Part shown: positions 7,561-15,186 of the stretch, in pieces
Position numbering within the stretch: the first letter of the stretch is position 1
Layout of the letters: every line of letters starts with the position of its first letter
Assembly: GCA_019310865.1 (NCBI GenBank)
Contig: JAFDDL010000005.1
Span: forward strand, 1-22,875
Source: Deltaproteobacteria bacterium
GTDB taxonomy: Bacteria; Desulfobacterota; Desulfobacteria; Desulfobacterales; JAFDDL01
DNA: 22,875 bases
Reading direction: 5' to 3'
Position numbers and translations under genes: made by a program
The notes under the pieces: generated by a model
Database searches by the model: none
Told to the model about the DNA's origin: nothing
The model's input: the letters and a program-made list of their open reading frames with translations, nothing else

Positions 7561-7596
7561 AATACCACCGCTCCGTTTTTGCGGGTCAGCGGTATT
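7561..7596. repeat. Bulged hairpin after the 59-codon ORF
   Basis: The arms AATACC(ACC)GCT (7561-7572) and AGCGGTATT (7588-7596) pair over nine bases with a 3-base bulge. An inner CCG/CGG pair lies in the loop. It begins nine bases after the small ORF ends. There is no T tract on either strand, so it is only a weak terminator candidate. Confidence 0.3.
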
Positions 7597-7734
7597 CTCT
7601 GGTGCAGGCTTAATTACTTTCAAACATCTCTTCACGTATTAAAAAATCCCCAGAAGCACATATTACAGATTAGAGGTCCCAACCGCCAATAGTTCACACC
7701 CGTGCCTATCCAGTTGGAATCAACTGCGATGTTA

Positions 7735-8247
7735 TCACACATCCTCATAAACCTTGAAAGTAGTGTCACCAACAATTCTGAACCGATATTCGACATTACC
7801 GACGCTCACCGCAGTCAGATCACTTTCAAGAAGCCGGCAAATGGCCGAACCACGTTTTGCTGCCCGTGAGGTTTTGTACGATGCATTCACCACGCCTTCC
7901 ACGAAGTTCAACCCAACGATATCATAAACATTTCCATCACTGTTGCGAAGCGCCGCCCGCCATTTGCCGCTAAACTTATCGATGACCGGTGAGCCCGGAT
8001 CGTCAGTGGCCCTGATGGTAATCGTAACATCCAGGTTGGGCGATGAACCAATCTCAAGGCCCGGCGGTGTCAGACCATCCCCTCCCGAATACTCGATATG
8101 CGCATAGAGAAACTGCGTACCCGATTTTACAGGCAATTCGATGTCACCCCTTTTAATGAACCTTGCGGATCCCGTCTGCATAGTGTCAAATTCATCAAAA
8201 GTGCTAACCAGATTATCGACCGGTAAATCGGCAGCGAGAATATCCAC
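7735..8247 (-). CDS. Hypothetical protein, beta-rich, family not recognised
   Basis: A 170-residue product beginning at a GTG (8247). It has no signal peptide or membrane segment. The middle and C-terminal parts alternate short polar turns and beta-type strands (NLDVTITIRATDDPGSP, VEYRFRIVGDTTFKVYEDV), suggesting a compact beta-sheet domain. The frame is open for 11 codons above the GTG to a TGA, and no Shine-Dalgarno site supports any start, so the N-terminus may be missing and this may be a fragment of a larger protein. Neighbours are a decayed response regulator and unassigned DNA, which gives no functional clue. Codon use looks genuine and no competing frame exists on the plus strand. Confidence 0.55.
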   Translation of the reverse strand: MDILAADLPVDNLVSTFDEFDTMQTGSARFIKRGDIELPVKSGTQFLYAHIEYSGGDGLTPPGLEIGSSPNLDVTITIRATDDPGSPVIDKFSGKWRAALRNSDGNVYDIVGLNFVEGVVNASYKTSRAAKRGSAICRLLESDLTAVSVGNVEYRFRIVGDTTFKVYEDV

Positions 8248-8462
8248 AAGTGTAATAGTGGATGACCGGATCTGTGATATTCACCTTTCGTTCAACGCTA
8301 TCTTATAATTCTGCCGTAAAGTGATATGAAACATTAAGTTGGAACGTGACGCACACTGAAATATCTGTGATATACAAAATATATCTGTAAAATCGGTGCC
8401 TTGTACTTGCTTGCCAGCAGCCAAGGGGGCGGGGCATTATTGGTACTATAAAAGCTGAATGG
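8248..8462. other. Gap between the hypothetical gene and the regulator remnant
   Basis: No gene or strong structure is visible. The only repetition is a short 12-of-13 match, ATCTGTGATAT at about 8270-8282 and 8363-8375, too short to interpret. Confidence 0.4.
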
Positions 8463-8654
8463 CTAAATTTCAATCAGGTTGTGCTTGACGGCGATTTTAA
8501 ATAGATTCGCCACCCGGTCCACATTGAGCTTTTTTAGGATGTTGATATCGGGAAACAGTTTTCTGATCTCCAAGGTGGCTTCAATGCCGTTTAATTCGGC
8601 ATCTGCACAATTAACGATTGTCTGCTTTCGTAGTGCTGCTACATCAAAGGGGCC
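8463..8654 (-). pseudogene. Remnant of a NarL/FixJ-type response regulator with internal deletion
   Basis: A 63-codon frame following an in-frame TAA. Residues about 17-40 (NGIEATLEIRKLFPD) match the alpha-3 region just after the phospho-acceptor Asp of receiver domains. Residues about 41-63 (LNVDRVANLFKIAVK...NLIEI) match the last helix of a LuxR-type HTH. In an intact protein of about 210 residues these blocks are more than 100 residues apart; here they adjoin in one frame. The receiver N-terminus, the phospho-Asp and the HTH recognition helix are absent and no start codon with a ribosome site is present. I infer decay by internal deletion. It lies downstream of the GlsB-like gene on the same strand. 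Confidence 0.6.
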
Positions 8655-8718
8655 TTAGGAGAAACCGCCGTGGGTTATCTGTCGGTTGCGGTTTCCGTCT
8701 TGTTCTATGGTTAATTGG

Positions 8719-8967
8719 TTATGATTTAATTTTTCGGTAAACAAACAGGATGAGCAATGCACCACCGATAGCCAGCACGAAGTTCCCAATGCTGAATCCC
8801 GAAACACCGCCGAGGCCAATGAGCGAACCGATGAACCCACCGACAAACGCCCCGGCTATCCCGAGACACATCGTAATGAAAATACCGCCTGGGTCTTTGC
8901 CCGGCATAATCCACTTGGCAACCGCACCAACGATCAGTCCCATGATAATCCAAGACAGAATGCCCAT
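8719..8967 (-). CDS. GlsB/YeaQ/YmgE-family small membrane protein
   Basis: An 82-residue integral membrane protein of the transglycosylase-associated/GlsB family, a glycine-rich three-helix protein often linked to envelope or general stress; its molecular role is not established. Visible features are helices at about 3-18 (LSWIIMGLIVGAVAKWI), 28-50 (GIFITMCLGIAGAFVGGFIG) and 58-77 (FSIGNFVLAIGGALLILFV), the family motif IMPGKDPGG between helices 1 and 2, and a basic end YRKIKS. The length is normal. The ATG has AGGAGA seven bases upstream (AAGGAGACGAAAC), a strong site. It is a monocistronic-looking gene between a hairpin at 9003-9023 and the regulator remnant. Confidence 0.88.
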   Translation of the reverse strand: MGILSWIIMGLIVGAVAKWIMPGKDPGGIFITMCLGIAGAFVGGFIGSLIGLGGVSGFSIGNFVLAIGGALLILFVYRKIKS

Positions 8968-9002
8968 GTTTCGTCTCCTTTCTTCGAGGGGTTATAAACA
9001 CA

Positions 9003-9023
9003 ACGCTAATTGTATTTTAGCGT
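9003..9023 (-). terminator. Perfect 7-bp hairpin between hup and the GlsB-like gene
   Basis: ACGCTAA (9003-9009) and TTAGCGT (9017-9023) form a perfect stem with a 7-base loop. On the minus strand it follows the hup gene and is trailed by TGTGTTTATAA, a weak U-rich tail, so it is a candidate secondary terminator. Confidence 0.35.
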
Positions 9024-9041
9024 AGTCCACTAAGATAAAAT

Positions 9042-9102
9042 GGCGACCCGGCATCGGTTTGGGGGTGAAGGTTGTTAGTCAGTAATACGGAGCCGGGCCG
9101 CC
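9042..9102 (-). terminator. GC-rich stem-loop after hup
   Basis: The arms at 9042-9052 and 9092-9102 are complementary over 11 bases with one position that becomes a G-U pair in minus-strand RNA. They enclose a 39-base loop. The structure begins seven bases after the hup stop and is followed by ATTTTATC. The large loop is unusual for an intrinsic terminator; RNA protection is an alternative role. Confidence 0.4.
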
Positions 9103-9108
9103 AATTCG

Positions 9109-9372
9109 CTATGGTAGGTTCTTGCTTGCCTTGAAGGTTACGACGCTCTTGCCCTTGATTTTTATTTTTTCACCGGTCTGTGGATTCCGACCCATTCGAG
9201 TTTTTCGATACACATTCTTGAAGGTCCCAAAACCCACAAGGGTAACCTTACTGTTCTTTTTCTTAACCCCACTCTTGATACCGTCCAACACTGAGTTGAG
9301 CGCGATTTTAGCGGTGGTTTTTGGAATACCTGCATCCTTGGCAACCTTTTCGATTAATTCGGCCTTGGTCAT
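9109..9372 (-). CDS. hup: HU-family DNA-binding protein
   Basis: An 87-residue histone-like protein of the HU/IHF family, which bends and compacts DNA as a dimer. The helical body MTKAELIEKVAKDAGIPKTT is followed by the signature GFGTFKNVYRKTRMGRNPQTG (about 47-67), including the DNA-intercalating arm with RNPQTGEKI, and a basic end FKASKNLP. The length is slightly below the usual 90. The ATG is preceded by AAGGAG at good spacing (AAGGAGACAAA). It could equally be an IHF-like subunit, but the sequence looks like a homodimeric HU. It is transcribed away from tRNA-Val, on the same strand, 167 bases downstream of it. Confidence 0.93.
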   Translation of the reverse strand: MTKAELIEKVAKDAGIPKTTAKIALNSVLDGIKSGVKKKNSKVTLVGFGTFKNVYRKTRMGRNPQTGEKIKIKGKSVVTFKASKNLP

Positions 9373-9539
9373 TTTGTCTCCTTTTCTATTTTAGGGTTGG
9401 TTGTAGTTTACGGCAACGTCTTTCATAAGCCGAACAGGACCGGACCTCCAGTCCGTTATTCTCTTGCTATCTCTTTGTACTTATTAAGTATGTCTCGGAT
9501 TGCCTCTTCAATTAGGTCGTTTTGCCGCTGATTTTATTA

Positions 9540-9614
9540 TGGTGGGCGGTACTGGGCTTGAACCAGTGACTTCTACCGTGTGAAGGTAGCACTCTCCCGC
9601 TGAGTTAACCGCCC
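9540..9614 (-). tRNA. tRNA-Val (anticodon CAC)
   Basis: A 75-base cloverleaf on the minus strand: acceptor GGGCGGT/ACCGCCC, D stem ACTC/GAGT, anticodon stem CTACC/GGTAG with loop TTCACAC giving anticodon CAC (reads GUG), and T stem ACTGG/CCAGT with loop TTCAAGC. The discriminator is A and the CCA end is encoded in the DNA (9542-9540). It lies 75 bases after scpB and may be co-transcribed with the scp operon. Confidence 0.96.
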
Positions 9615-9688
9615 TATTTGGGAAAAGACTGTCTGAAAATGTTTTGTGTACAGCGACAACAATCTATATTGGGCATTTGCTGCTGAAG

Positions 9689-10390
9689 TCAAGAATTTTT
9701 TTCCGGTGCCGAATCCGCCGATTCCGATGCCTCAGGGGCGGGAGGTTCCGGCACATCAGGTGTCGAATCATCCGGCGGTTCCACCTCTTTAGGCGCCGGG
9801 TGATTCCCGACATCCGCATTTGAAACGGATGCGTCCTGAAGGGCCGCTGCTTCGAGTTTTTCAGGCGGCAGCTCTCCCACCATTTCGATTTCCTTGGGTG
9901 AGGGCAGATCCTTCAAATCTCTGAGTTCAAAGACCTCTAGAAAATGCTTTGTGGTGGCATAAATCAGCGGGCGTCCAGGGATTTCCTTTCTTCCCAAAAC
10001 ACGAACCAGCTTTTTTTCCATGAGCATTCGCAGGACACCACCGCAGTCAACGCCCCTTAAGTGTTCGATATCACTACGAATAATTGGCTGTTTGTAGGCA
10101 ATAATCGCCAAGGTCTCCAGGGCGGCTTTGCTCAGCCGTTGCGGGTTGGGCTGTAGCAGGCGCTTGACGTATTCATTGTATTCGGGCCGGGTGCGTATCT
10201 GATAGCCACCGGCAATTTCATTCAATATAAGCCCGCTGCCCTTTTCGTCGTATTCCCGGCACAGTGAATTCAATGCGGTCCGGATTTTTTTGGAATCCGC
10301 TTCCTCGAGGATATCCTTGAACCGTTCGATGCCAAGCGGCGAATCGGCAACAAAAAGAAGGCATTCAATTATGCTTTTTAGGTCATCCAT
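9689..10390 (-). CDS. scpB: Segregation and condensation protein B
   Basis: A 233-residue ScpB, the winged-helix kleisin-interacting subunit of the SMC-ScpAB condensin that compacts and segregates chromosomes. The family core covers about residues 1-175: LKSIIECLLFVADSPLGIE at the N-terminus, the hallmark LSKAALETLAIIAYKQPI and RSDIEHLRGVDCGGVL in the second wing, and GRPLIYATTKHFLEVF. An acidic, proline-rich tail follows (about 178-233), which is longer than in most ScpB and probably disordered. It starts 29 bases after scpA ends, with only a weak GAAG upstream, so translation may depend on the operon. Same strand order trpS-scpA-scpB. Confidence 0.95.
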   Translation of the reverse strand: MDDLKSIIECLLFVADSPLGIERFKDILEEADSKKIRTALNSLCREYDEKGSGLILNEIAGGYQIRTRPEYNEYVKRLLQPNPQRLSKAALETLAIIAYKQPIIRSDIEHLRGVDCGGVLRMLMEKKLVRVLGRKEIPGRPLIYATTKHFLEVFELRDLKDLPSPKEIEMVGELPPEKLEAAALQDASVSNADVGNHPAPKEVEPPDDSTPDVPEPPAPEASESADSAPEKNS

Positions 10391-10419
10391 AACGCAAACT
10401 TCATTTTCGTGGCCGGTTT

Positions 10420-11136
10420 TTATTGATAAAATATCCGCATGATTCCGCTCAACGAATGCTGAACCACACGCACAAGTGCGAGTTTCATCATTTCCAGGAT
10501 CGCTAAAAATGTAATCACAACGTCACTTTTGGTCGTTTTTCCAGCAAAGAGCTCATCAAAGGTGATCGACCCCTTTTCCTCAAGAAGATCAATAATTTCG
10601 CTGATCTTGTCCTGGATGGATATTTTATCCGCAGTCAGGTCAACGCGATGGTCCGGCGACAGATTATCAAGAATTCTCTGGAATGCATCGATCAGCTCAA
10701 ATAAACCGACCTTTATCACCTCGTCTGATTGTACCAGATCCAAATTATCTTTAATCGATGGTCGGGTGAATGTATGTTCTCCAAGGATGTTTCTCTGGGA
10801 GAGCATTTCAGCCGCTGATTTCATTTGCAGATATTCCAGAAGCGGCTTTGTTATCTCCAGGCGTGGGTCATCTTCCTCATCCTCCATATTTTCATGAACG
10901 GGTAGGAGCATCTTGGACTTAATCTGTGTCAATGTGGCGGCCATGAGCAAAAAATCACCGGCAAAATCAATATTGAGCGATTTCATCATTTCGATGTAGG
11001 CCAAAAATTGATCCGTGATCAAGGCGATGGGGATGTCGTAAATATCCACCTCAGCTTTTCGGATGAGATGGATCAGCAGATCCATTGGTCCTTCAAAGAC
11101 GTTGTCGAGTTTGACTTCGTACGGGTGAATGTTCAT
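10420..11136 (-). CDS. scpA: Segregation and condensation protein A
   Basis: A 238-residue ScpA kleisin that bridges the SMC heads and binds ScpB. The N-terminal SMC-neck binding region has the family opening YEVKLDNVFEGPMDLLIHLI followed by KAEVDIYDIPIALITDQ and ATLTQIKSKMLLP. A charged linker (EDEEDD) comes next, and a C-terminal winged helix closes the protein (KGSITFDELFAGKTTKSDVV, FLAILEMMKLALVRVVQ). Length is normal. It begins 12 bases after trpS stops, with a modest GTGAG upstream, so it is in one operon with trpS and scpB. No SMC gene is in the window. Confidence 0.96.
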   Translation of the reverse strand: MNIHPYEVKLDNVFEGPMDLLIHLIRKAEVDIYDIPIALITDQFLAYIEMMKSLNIDFAGDFLLMAATLTQIKSKMLLPVHENMEDEEDDPRLEITKPLLEYLQMKSAAEMLSQRNILGEHTFTRPSIKDNLDLVQSDEVIKVGLFELIDAFQRILDNLSPDHRVDLTADKISIQDKISEIIDLLEEKGSITFDELFAGKTTKSDVVITFLAILEMMKLALVRVVQHSLSGIMRIFYQ

Positions 11137-11148
11137 AATCTCACGTGC

Positions 11149-12135
11149 TCAAATCTTTACCGCTTCTCTTACCTCCGCCATGGTCGCCTGGGCAACCTGT
11201 CTGGCTTTATGGTTGCCGCTATCAATGATTTCCGCCATGCGTTTCGGCCTGGCTTCATAGAAAGCCCGTTTTTCCCGGGCGGGCGCCATTGCCTCATTCA
11301 GGTATTCGGCCATGCGCTTTTTACATTCCACGCACCCGATTTGCGCCGAGCGGCATTCGGAATTGACCTGGTCAACAAGCGCGGCATCACTGTATTGGGT
11401 ATGGAAGGTGAACACGTTGCAGATGTCCGGATTCCCAGGGTCGCTTCGTCGGGCCCGGTTCGGATCGGTGATCATTTGAGAGACCCTCTTGCTGACCGTT
11501 TCGGCATCATCCGATAGATAGATGGCGTTGTTATAGCTCTTGCTCATCTTGCGTCGGTCATGGCCGAGTATTTTCGGTGTTTCGGTGAGCAGCGATTCCG
11601 GTTCCGGAAACACCTTGCCGTATAGGTAGTTGAAACGCCGGGCAATTTCTCGTGTAATTTCAACATGTGGTACCTGATCGATGCCAACGGGGACGGTATT
11701 TGCCTTGTACATGATGATGTCGGCTGCCTGCAGGACCGGATAGCCAAGGAAGCCAAAGGTGGACAAATCCTTGCTGTTGAGTTGCACGATTTGTTCCTTG
11801 TAGGTTGGATTTCGCTCCAGCCACGGAACCGGTGTGATCATCGAGAGCAGCAGAAAAAGTTCTGCGTGTTCCTTTATTTGGGATTGAACAAAAAAGGTGC
11901 ATTTTTCGGGATCCAGGCCGACGCTTAACCAATCCAGAATCATGTTGCGGACGTTTTCCCGAATGGCTGCCGGATTCTCATAGTCGCTTGTCAGGGCATG
12001 CCAATCAACAATGGAATAGAAACATTCCCACGTTTCCTGAAGTTGGATCCAATTTTTAAGGGCGCCGTGATAATTTCCCAGATGAAGTTGGCCGGTGGGG
12101 CGCATTCCGCTGAGTATCCGTTTTTTAGTTGCCAT
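11149..12135 (-). CDS. trpS: Tryptophanyl-tRNA synthetase
   Basis: A 328-residue class I aminoacyl-tRNA synthetase that charges tRNA-Trp. The HIGH-type motif is HLGN at residues 18-21 within SGMRPTGQLHLGNYHG, and the KMSKS loop is exact at 196-200 (RRKMSKSYNN). The signature GIDQVPHVEITREIARRFN, contacting Trp and the adenylate, is at about 151-169. The ATG at 12135 is chosen because GGGAG lies just upstream and the protein then begins like the family (MATKKRILSGMRPTG); the frame extends to 12177 without support. First gene of the trpS-scpA-scpB operon; the preceding fusion gene on the same strand ends 142 bases upstream. Confidence 0.96.
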   Translation of the reverse strand: MATKKRILSGMRPTGQLHLGNYHGALKNWIQLQETWECFYSIVDWHALTSDYENPAAIRENVRNMILDWLSVGLDPEKCTFFVQSQIKEHAELFLLLSMITPVPWLERNPTYKEQIVQLNSKDLSTFGFLGYPVLQAADIIMYKANTVPVGIDQVPHVEITREIARRFNYLYGKVFPEPESLLTETPKILGHDRRKMSKSYNNAIYLSDDAETVSKRVSQMITDPNRARRSDPGNPDICNVFTFHTQYSDAALVDQVNSECRSAQIGCVECKKRMAEYLNEAMAPAREKRAFYEARPKRMAEIIDSGNHKARQVAQATMAEVREAVKI

Positions 12136-12277
12136 GTGAACTCCCAGGTTTTTCGTTGAAATTATAAATGTTACCATCCATTGTGGATTAAGGTTTGTAA
12201 CCGGACAAAATCAAATTGTAATAAACCAAGCAATATTCTAAATCAAGCTTGAAAATGATTCGACCGACGGTGCGTTA

Positions 12278-14974
12278 TCAGGATTTTTTATGCATGGGCC
12301 GATCCCGATAAAGCTGCGAGCGGGCATAGGCAAGCTGCTCTTTTCGTGAGTCTGCGCGGCCATCGAGCTTGGCAACCAATACGGCGTCCAGTATTTCCTT
12401 GTAAACGGGTCCGGGTTTTACCCGCATATCCTTAAGGTCCTGACCCTGAATATCCGCTGTGATCTTTCGCAGCCGTGTAAAATAATGCGAGATGGCTTTT
12501 TTAACCTTTTCCTGGGGGGTTGCCGCCATCATGTAAAGGATCAATTCGGTTTTAAATCCAGACAAGTTTTTATATAGTGTGCTGTTTTTTTTGGGAATTC
12601 TACGTTCAAGGCTGATTAGGCATTTTTTGGCGGTAAATCGATCTTTGCAAAACAATCCCAAATGGCGTGGCGGTATTTCAAATGTTGTGCAGATGGCCAC
12701 GGCGGTATCAGGGTCACTTTCACGGCTCAACGCTAAAAAATAGACCGCCCATCGCATAAAAGGTTCATCGAGAAAAAGCAGGTCGTACCAGGACAGGACC
12801 TTTTTCACGGAGTTAAATTCCGAAATGAGATCCTTAGTCAATGCGATGGTCGGGTGGATCACTTCTAACAGATTGTAATCGTTCAGACGAACGATGGCAC
12901 GGGTGGGGTTGTCTTCTTCCAGAATTTGGCGTAACTCTGAAAAAACACGACGGCCGCTGAGGCGTTTGAAAAAATCCATTCGTTTGGCATTGTCGATCAG
13001 GCCCGATGTCAACTTGCCGATGGAAAACCCAAAGCGTTGTTCGAAACGAATGGCCCGGAAAATCCGGGTCGGATCTTCAACGAAACTCAGGTTGTGAAGC
13101 ACGCGGATCACTTTTTCCTTGAGGTCTTTTTGGGCGGAAAAAAAATCGATCAACGTGCCGAATCGATCTTTGTTTAATTGGATGCAGAGGGTGTTGATCG
13201 TAAAATCCCGTCTGAACATATCCAGTTTAATCGATCCCATCTCCACGATGGGCAATGCAGCCGGAAATCGATAGTATTCCAGCCTGGCCGAGGCCACATC
13301 GATTTTGAATCCGTCGGGGAAGATAATCACGGCTGTTTCGAATTTCGCGTAGGTGTGCACCCTTGCGTCAAATAGACCGGCAACTTTTTTGGCAAAGATA
13401 ATACCATTGCCTTCTATGACGATATCAATATCCTCGTTGGGCCGATAAAGGAAAAGATCCCGGACAAATCCACCGATGACGTATACATTGACACCCATGC
13501 TGTCGGCCACTTCCCCGATGGTTTTAAGTGTTTGAATGAGTTTTGCCGACAGCCGCTCCTTGATGAATTTGTTAACATTCCTTTTTCGGGCGGTTATGAT
13601 TTCCTTTAGCGGGTCGGGGAATCGACCGCGCTGGTTCTGTGTCTCACGGACCAATGCGTGTAGCAGGTCGGTGCGTGTGATGACCCCCAGCATCCGGTTT
13701 TTATCAACCACCGGTAAAAGGCGCTGTTTGGGTTCGATGATTTTATTTTGAACTTCCAACAGGTCAGCCTCGGGGCCCACCGACGCGAGCTCGGGCGTCA
13801 TAAAATCACGAACGGGAACAGATCCAAGTTGATGAAAGATTGCCTTTTCAATTATCTGCCTGGAGATAAATCCAACCAACGGATTCTGGCCTGCCCGCGG
13901 TTCGGTTACCAGCAGGGCGTTAATATTGTACCGTGTCAGAAGGTCTTTAGCCTCCAGGCAGGCGACCTTTGCGTCTACGGAGATGGCGGGCGATGACATC
14001 AAATCTTTGGCAAATCGTCTGGGTTTGACTTTGTCGTGAAGCACCTTTACCAGCAGATGTTCGGTTTGGGCGAGGGTTTTTCCCTTAACGGTTGCGGCCG
14101 CGGCATATCGATGCCCACCGCCACCGAATATGCTGATGATATCGGCTGCGTCCACCTCCGGGATCCGGCTTCTGCCAACGACATAAATCTTACTGCCCAT
14201 AAAGGCGAGTGCAAATATGGCGTTGATATTTTCCATCTTGATCATCTTATGCACCAGAAAGGCGAAGTCGGGGACATACCCCGGGGTGGTAATGCTGGTG
14301 ACAACGACCTCCACGCTGTTGATGTTGTAGTGGGTGGTCGATTGAAACATTTCATTGAGCATTTCCAGCTGGCGTGGGCTGATTTCCCGAGAGGTCAGGT
14401 CCGAGACCACATTTAAATTTGCCCCCTTCGACAAAAGTCGCGCAGCGGCCATAAAATCTTCTTCGGTTGTTGAATTGAATGTAAACGAGCCGGTGTCTTC
14501 ATACAGCCCCAGGCACATGATGGTTGCTTCTTCAGAAGATATATCGACCTGTTTTTCTTCCAGAATGCTGGTCAAAATCGCTATTGTCGAGCCGGTTGGC
14601 CGAACCACTTCGTGAGAACCCTTAATATCGTTTTTCATGGGTGGGTGATGATCGTATATGTGAACATCGATTCCCGGGGTTTTTAAAAGCTCGGAAAATT
14701 TTCCGATACGGCTAGGCTGGCGTGTGTCCACCAGAACAAGGCGTTTGATTCGGGCGAAGTCAATGTCTTTCAAATCCGCCATGTTGAATAGATAAGCCAT
14801 TGAATTAATAAAAAAATTTCTGAGATTTTTCTCTTGAGATCCCGGGAAAACCACCCGTGACCCGGGGTATAATTTTTGTGCGGCCAGCATGGATGCCATG
14901 GCATCAAAGTCCGCATTCATGTGCGTGGTGATGATGGTATCAAATGCTTTCTGTGTGTGTGTTTGTTTTTTCAT
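12278..14974 (-). CDS. DHH phosphoesterase - CBS pair - tRNA nucleotidyltransferase/poly(A) polymerase fusion
   Basis: An 898-residue three-part protein. Residues about 10-310 are a DHH/DHHA1 phosphoesterase: NADFDAMAS, VDTRQPSR, YDHHPP, GLYEDTGSF and FGGGGHRYAAAA, all metal or substrate motifs intact. Residues about 325-442 are two CBS domains, usually adenosine-nucleotide sensors. Residues about 470-890 are a class II nucleotidyltransferase with GGFVRD, catalytic DID in NEDIDIVIEG, RRDFTINTL and EDPTRIFRAIRF. This architecture is known in deltaproteobacteria and Aquifex, where such enzymes are reported as A-adding tRNA nucleotidyltransferases; specificity here is not decidable by eye. The ATG 14974 has GGGGTGAG directly upstream and leaves a ~39-base leader from the predicted promoter; an ATG at 15001 is the alternative. 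Confidence 0.92.
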   Translation of the reverse strand: MKKQTHTQKAFDTIITTHMNADFDAMASMLAAQKLYPGSRVVFPGSQEKNLRNFFINSMAYLFNMADLKDIDFARIKRLVLVDTRQPSRIGKFSELLKTPGIDVHIYDHHPPMKNDIKGSHEVVRPTGSTIAILTSILEEKQVDISSEEATIMCLGLYEDTGSFTFNSTTEEDFMAAARLLSKGANLNVVSDLTSREISPRQLEMLNEMFQSTTHYNINSVEVVVTSITTPGYVPDFAFLVHKMIKMENINAIFALAFMGSKIYVVGRSRIPEVDAADIISIFGGGGHRYAAAATVKGKTLAQTEHLLVKVLHDKVKPRRFAKDLMSSPAISVDAKVACLEAKDLLTRYNINALLVTEPRAGQNPLVGFISRQIIEKAIFHQLGSVPVRDFMTPELASVGPEADLLEVQNKIIEPKQRLLPVVDKNRMLGVITRTDLLHALVRETQNQRGRFPDPLKEIITARKRNVNKFIKERLSAKLIQTLKTIGEVADSMGVNVYVIGGFVRDLFLYRPNEDIDIVIEGNGIIFAKKVAGLFDARVHTYAKFETAVIIFPDGFKIDVASARLEYYRFPAALPIVEMGSIKLDMFRRDFTINTLCIQLNKDRFGTLIDFFSAQKDLKEKVIRVLHNLSFVEDPTRIFRAIRFEQRFGFSIGKLTSGLIDNAKRMDFFKRLSGRRVFSELRQILEEDNPTRAIVRLNDYNLLEVIHPTIALTKDLISEFNSVKKVLSWYDLLFLDEPFMRWAVYFLALSRESDPDTAVAICTTFEIPPRHLGLFCKDRFTAKKCLISLERRIPKKNSTLYKNLSGFKTELILYMMAATPQEKVKKAISHYFTRLRKITADIQGQDLKDMRVKPGPVYKEILDAVLVAKLDGRADSRKEQLAYARSQLYRDRPMHKKS

Positions 14975-15019
14975 CTCACCCCGGTTGACGGATGCGTTCA
15001 TCAGGAAGCATCTGAATAA

Positions 15020-15048
15020 TTCATATGTTATTTGATCGGTATTATCAA
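15020..15048 (-). promoter_or_regulatory. Sigma-70 type promoter of the DHH-CBS-nucleotidyltransferase gene
   Basis: Minus strand: TTGATA (15048-15043), 17-base spacer, TATGAA (15025-15020). The -35 matches consensus at five of six bases and the -10 at four. Predicted transcription start is near 15013, only about 12 bases from the ATG at 15001, which favours the start at 14974. Confidence 0.5.
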
Positions 15049-15186
15049 GTGACAGGCCAAGTAGTTATTGTTATTTCGTGTGGGCTATGTTACAAAGCTC
15101 AAAAATATCGATGCATTACCGTTCTTGCCACCGTTGGCTGAGGAACTGTTTTACCCCTATGTGATGTGGAGGATTTCCAGATATCC

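Noticed and set aside
7369..7635. 88-codon minus-strand frame
   Set aside because: Low-quality composition and no ribosome site; the opposite strand carries a more natural 59-codon product and a hairpin falls inside this frame.
8270..8375. Repeated ATCTGTGATAT
   Set aside because: Only 12 of 13 bases in AT-rich DNA with two copies; not above what chance would give.
8655..8846. 63-codon minus-strand frame overlapping the GlsB-like gene
   Set aside because: It is an out-of-frame reading of the real membrane-protein gene, which has a strong ribosome site.
9430..9500. Short hairpins CGGAC/GTCCG and TACTT/AAGTA downstream of tRNA-Val
   Set aside because: Stems of five bases without a T tract; too weak to call a terminator.
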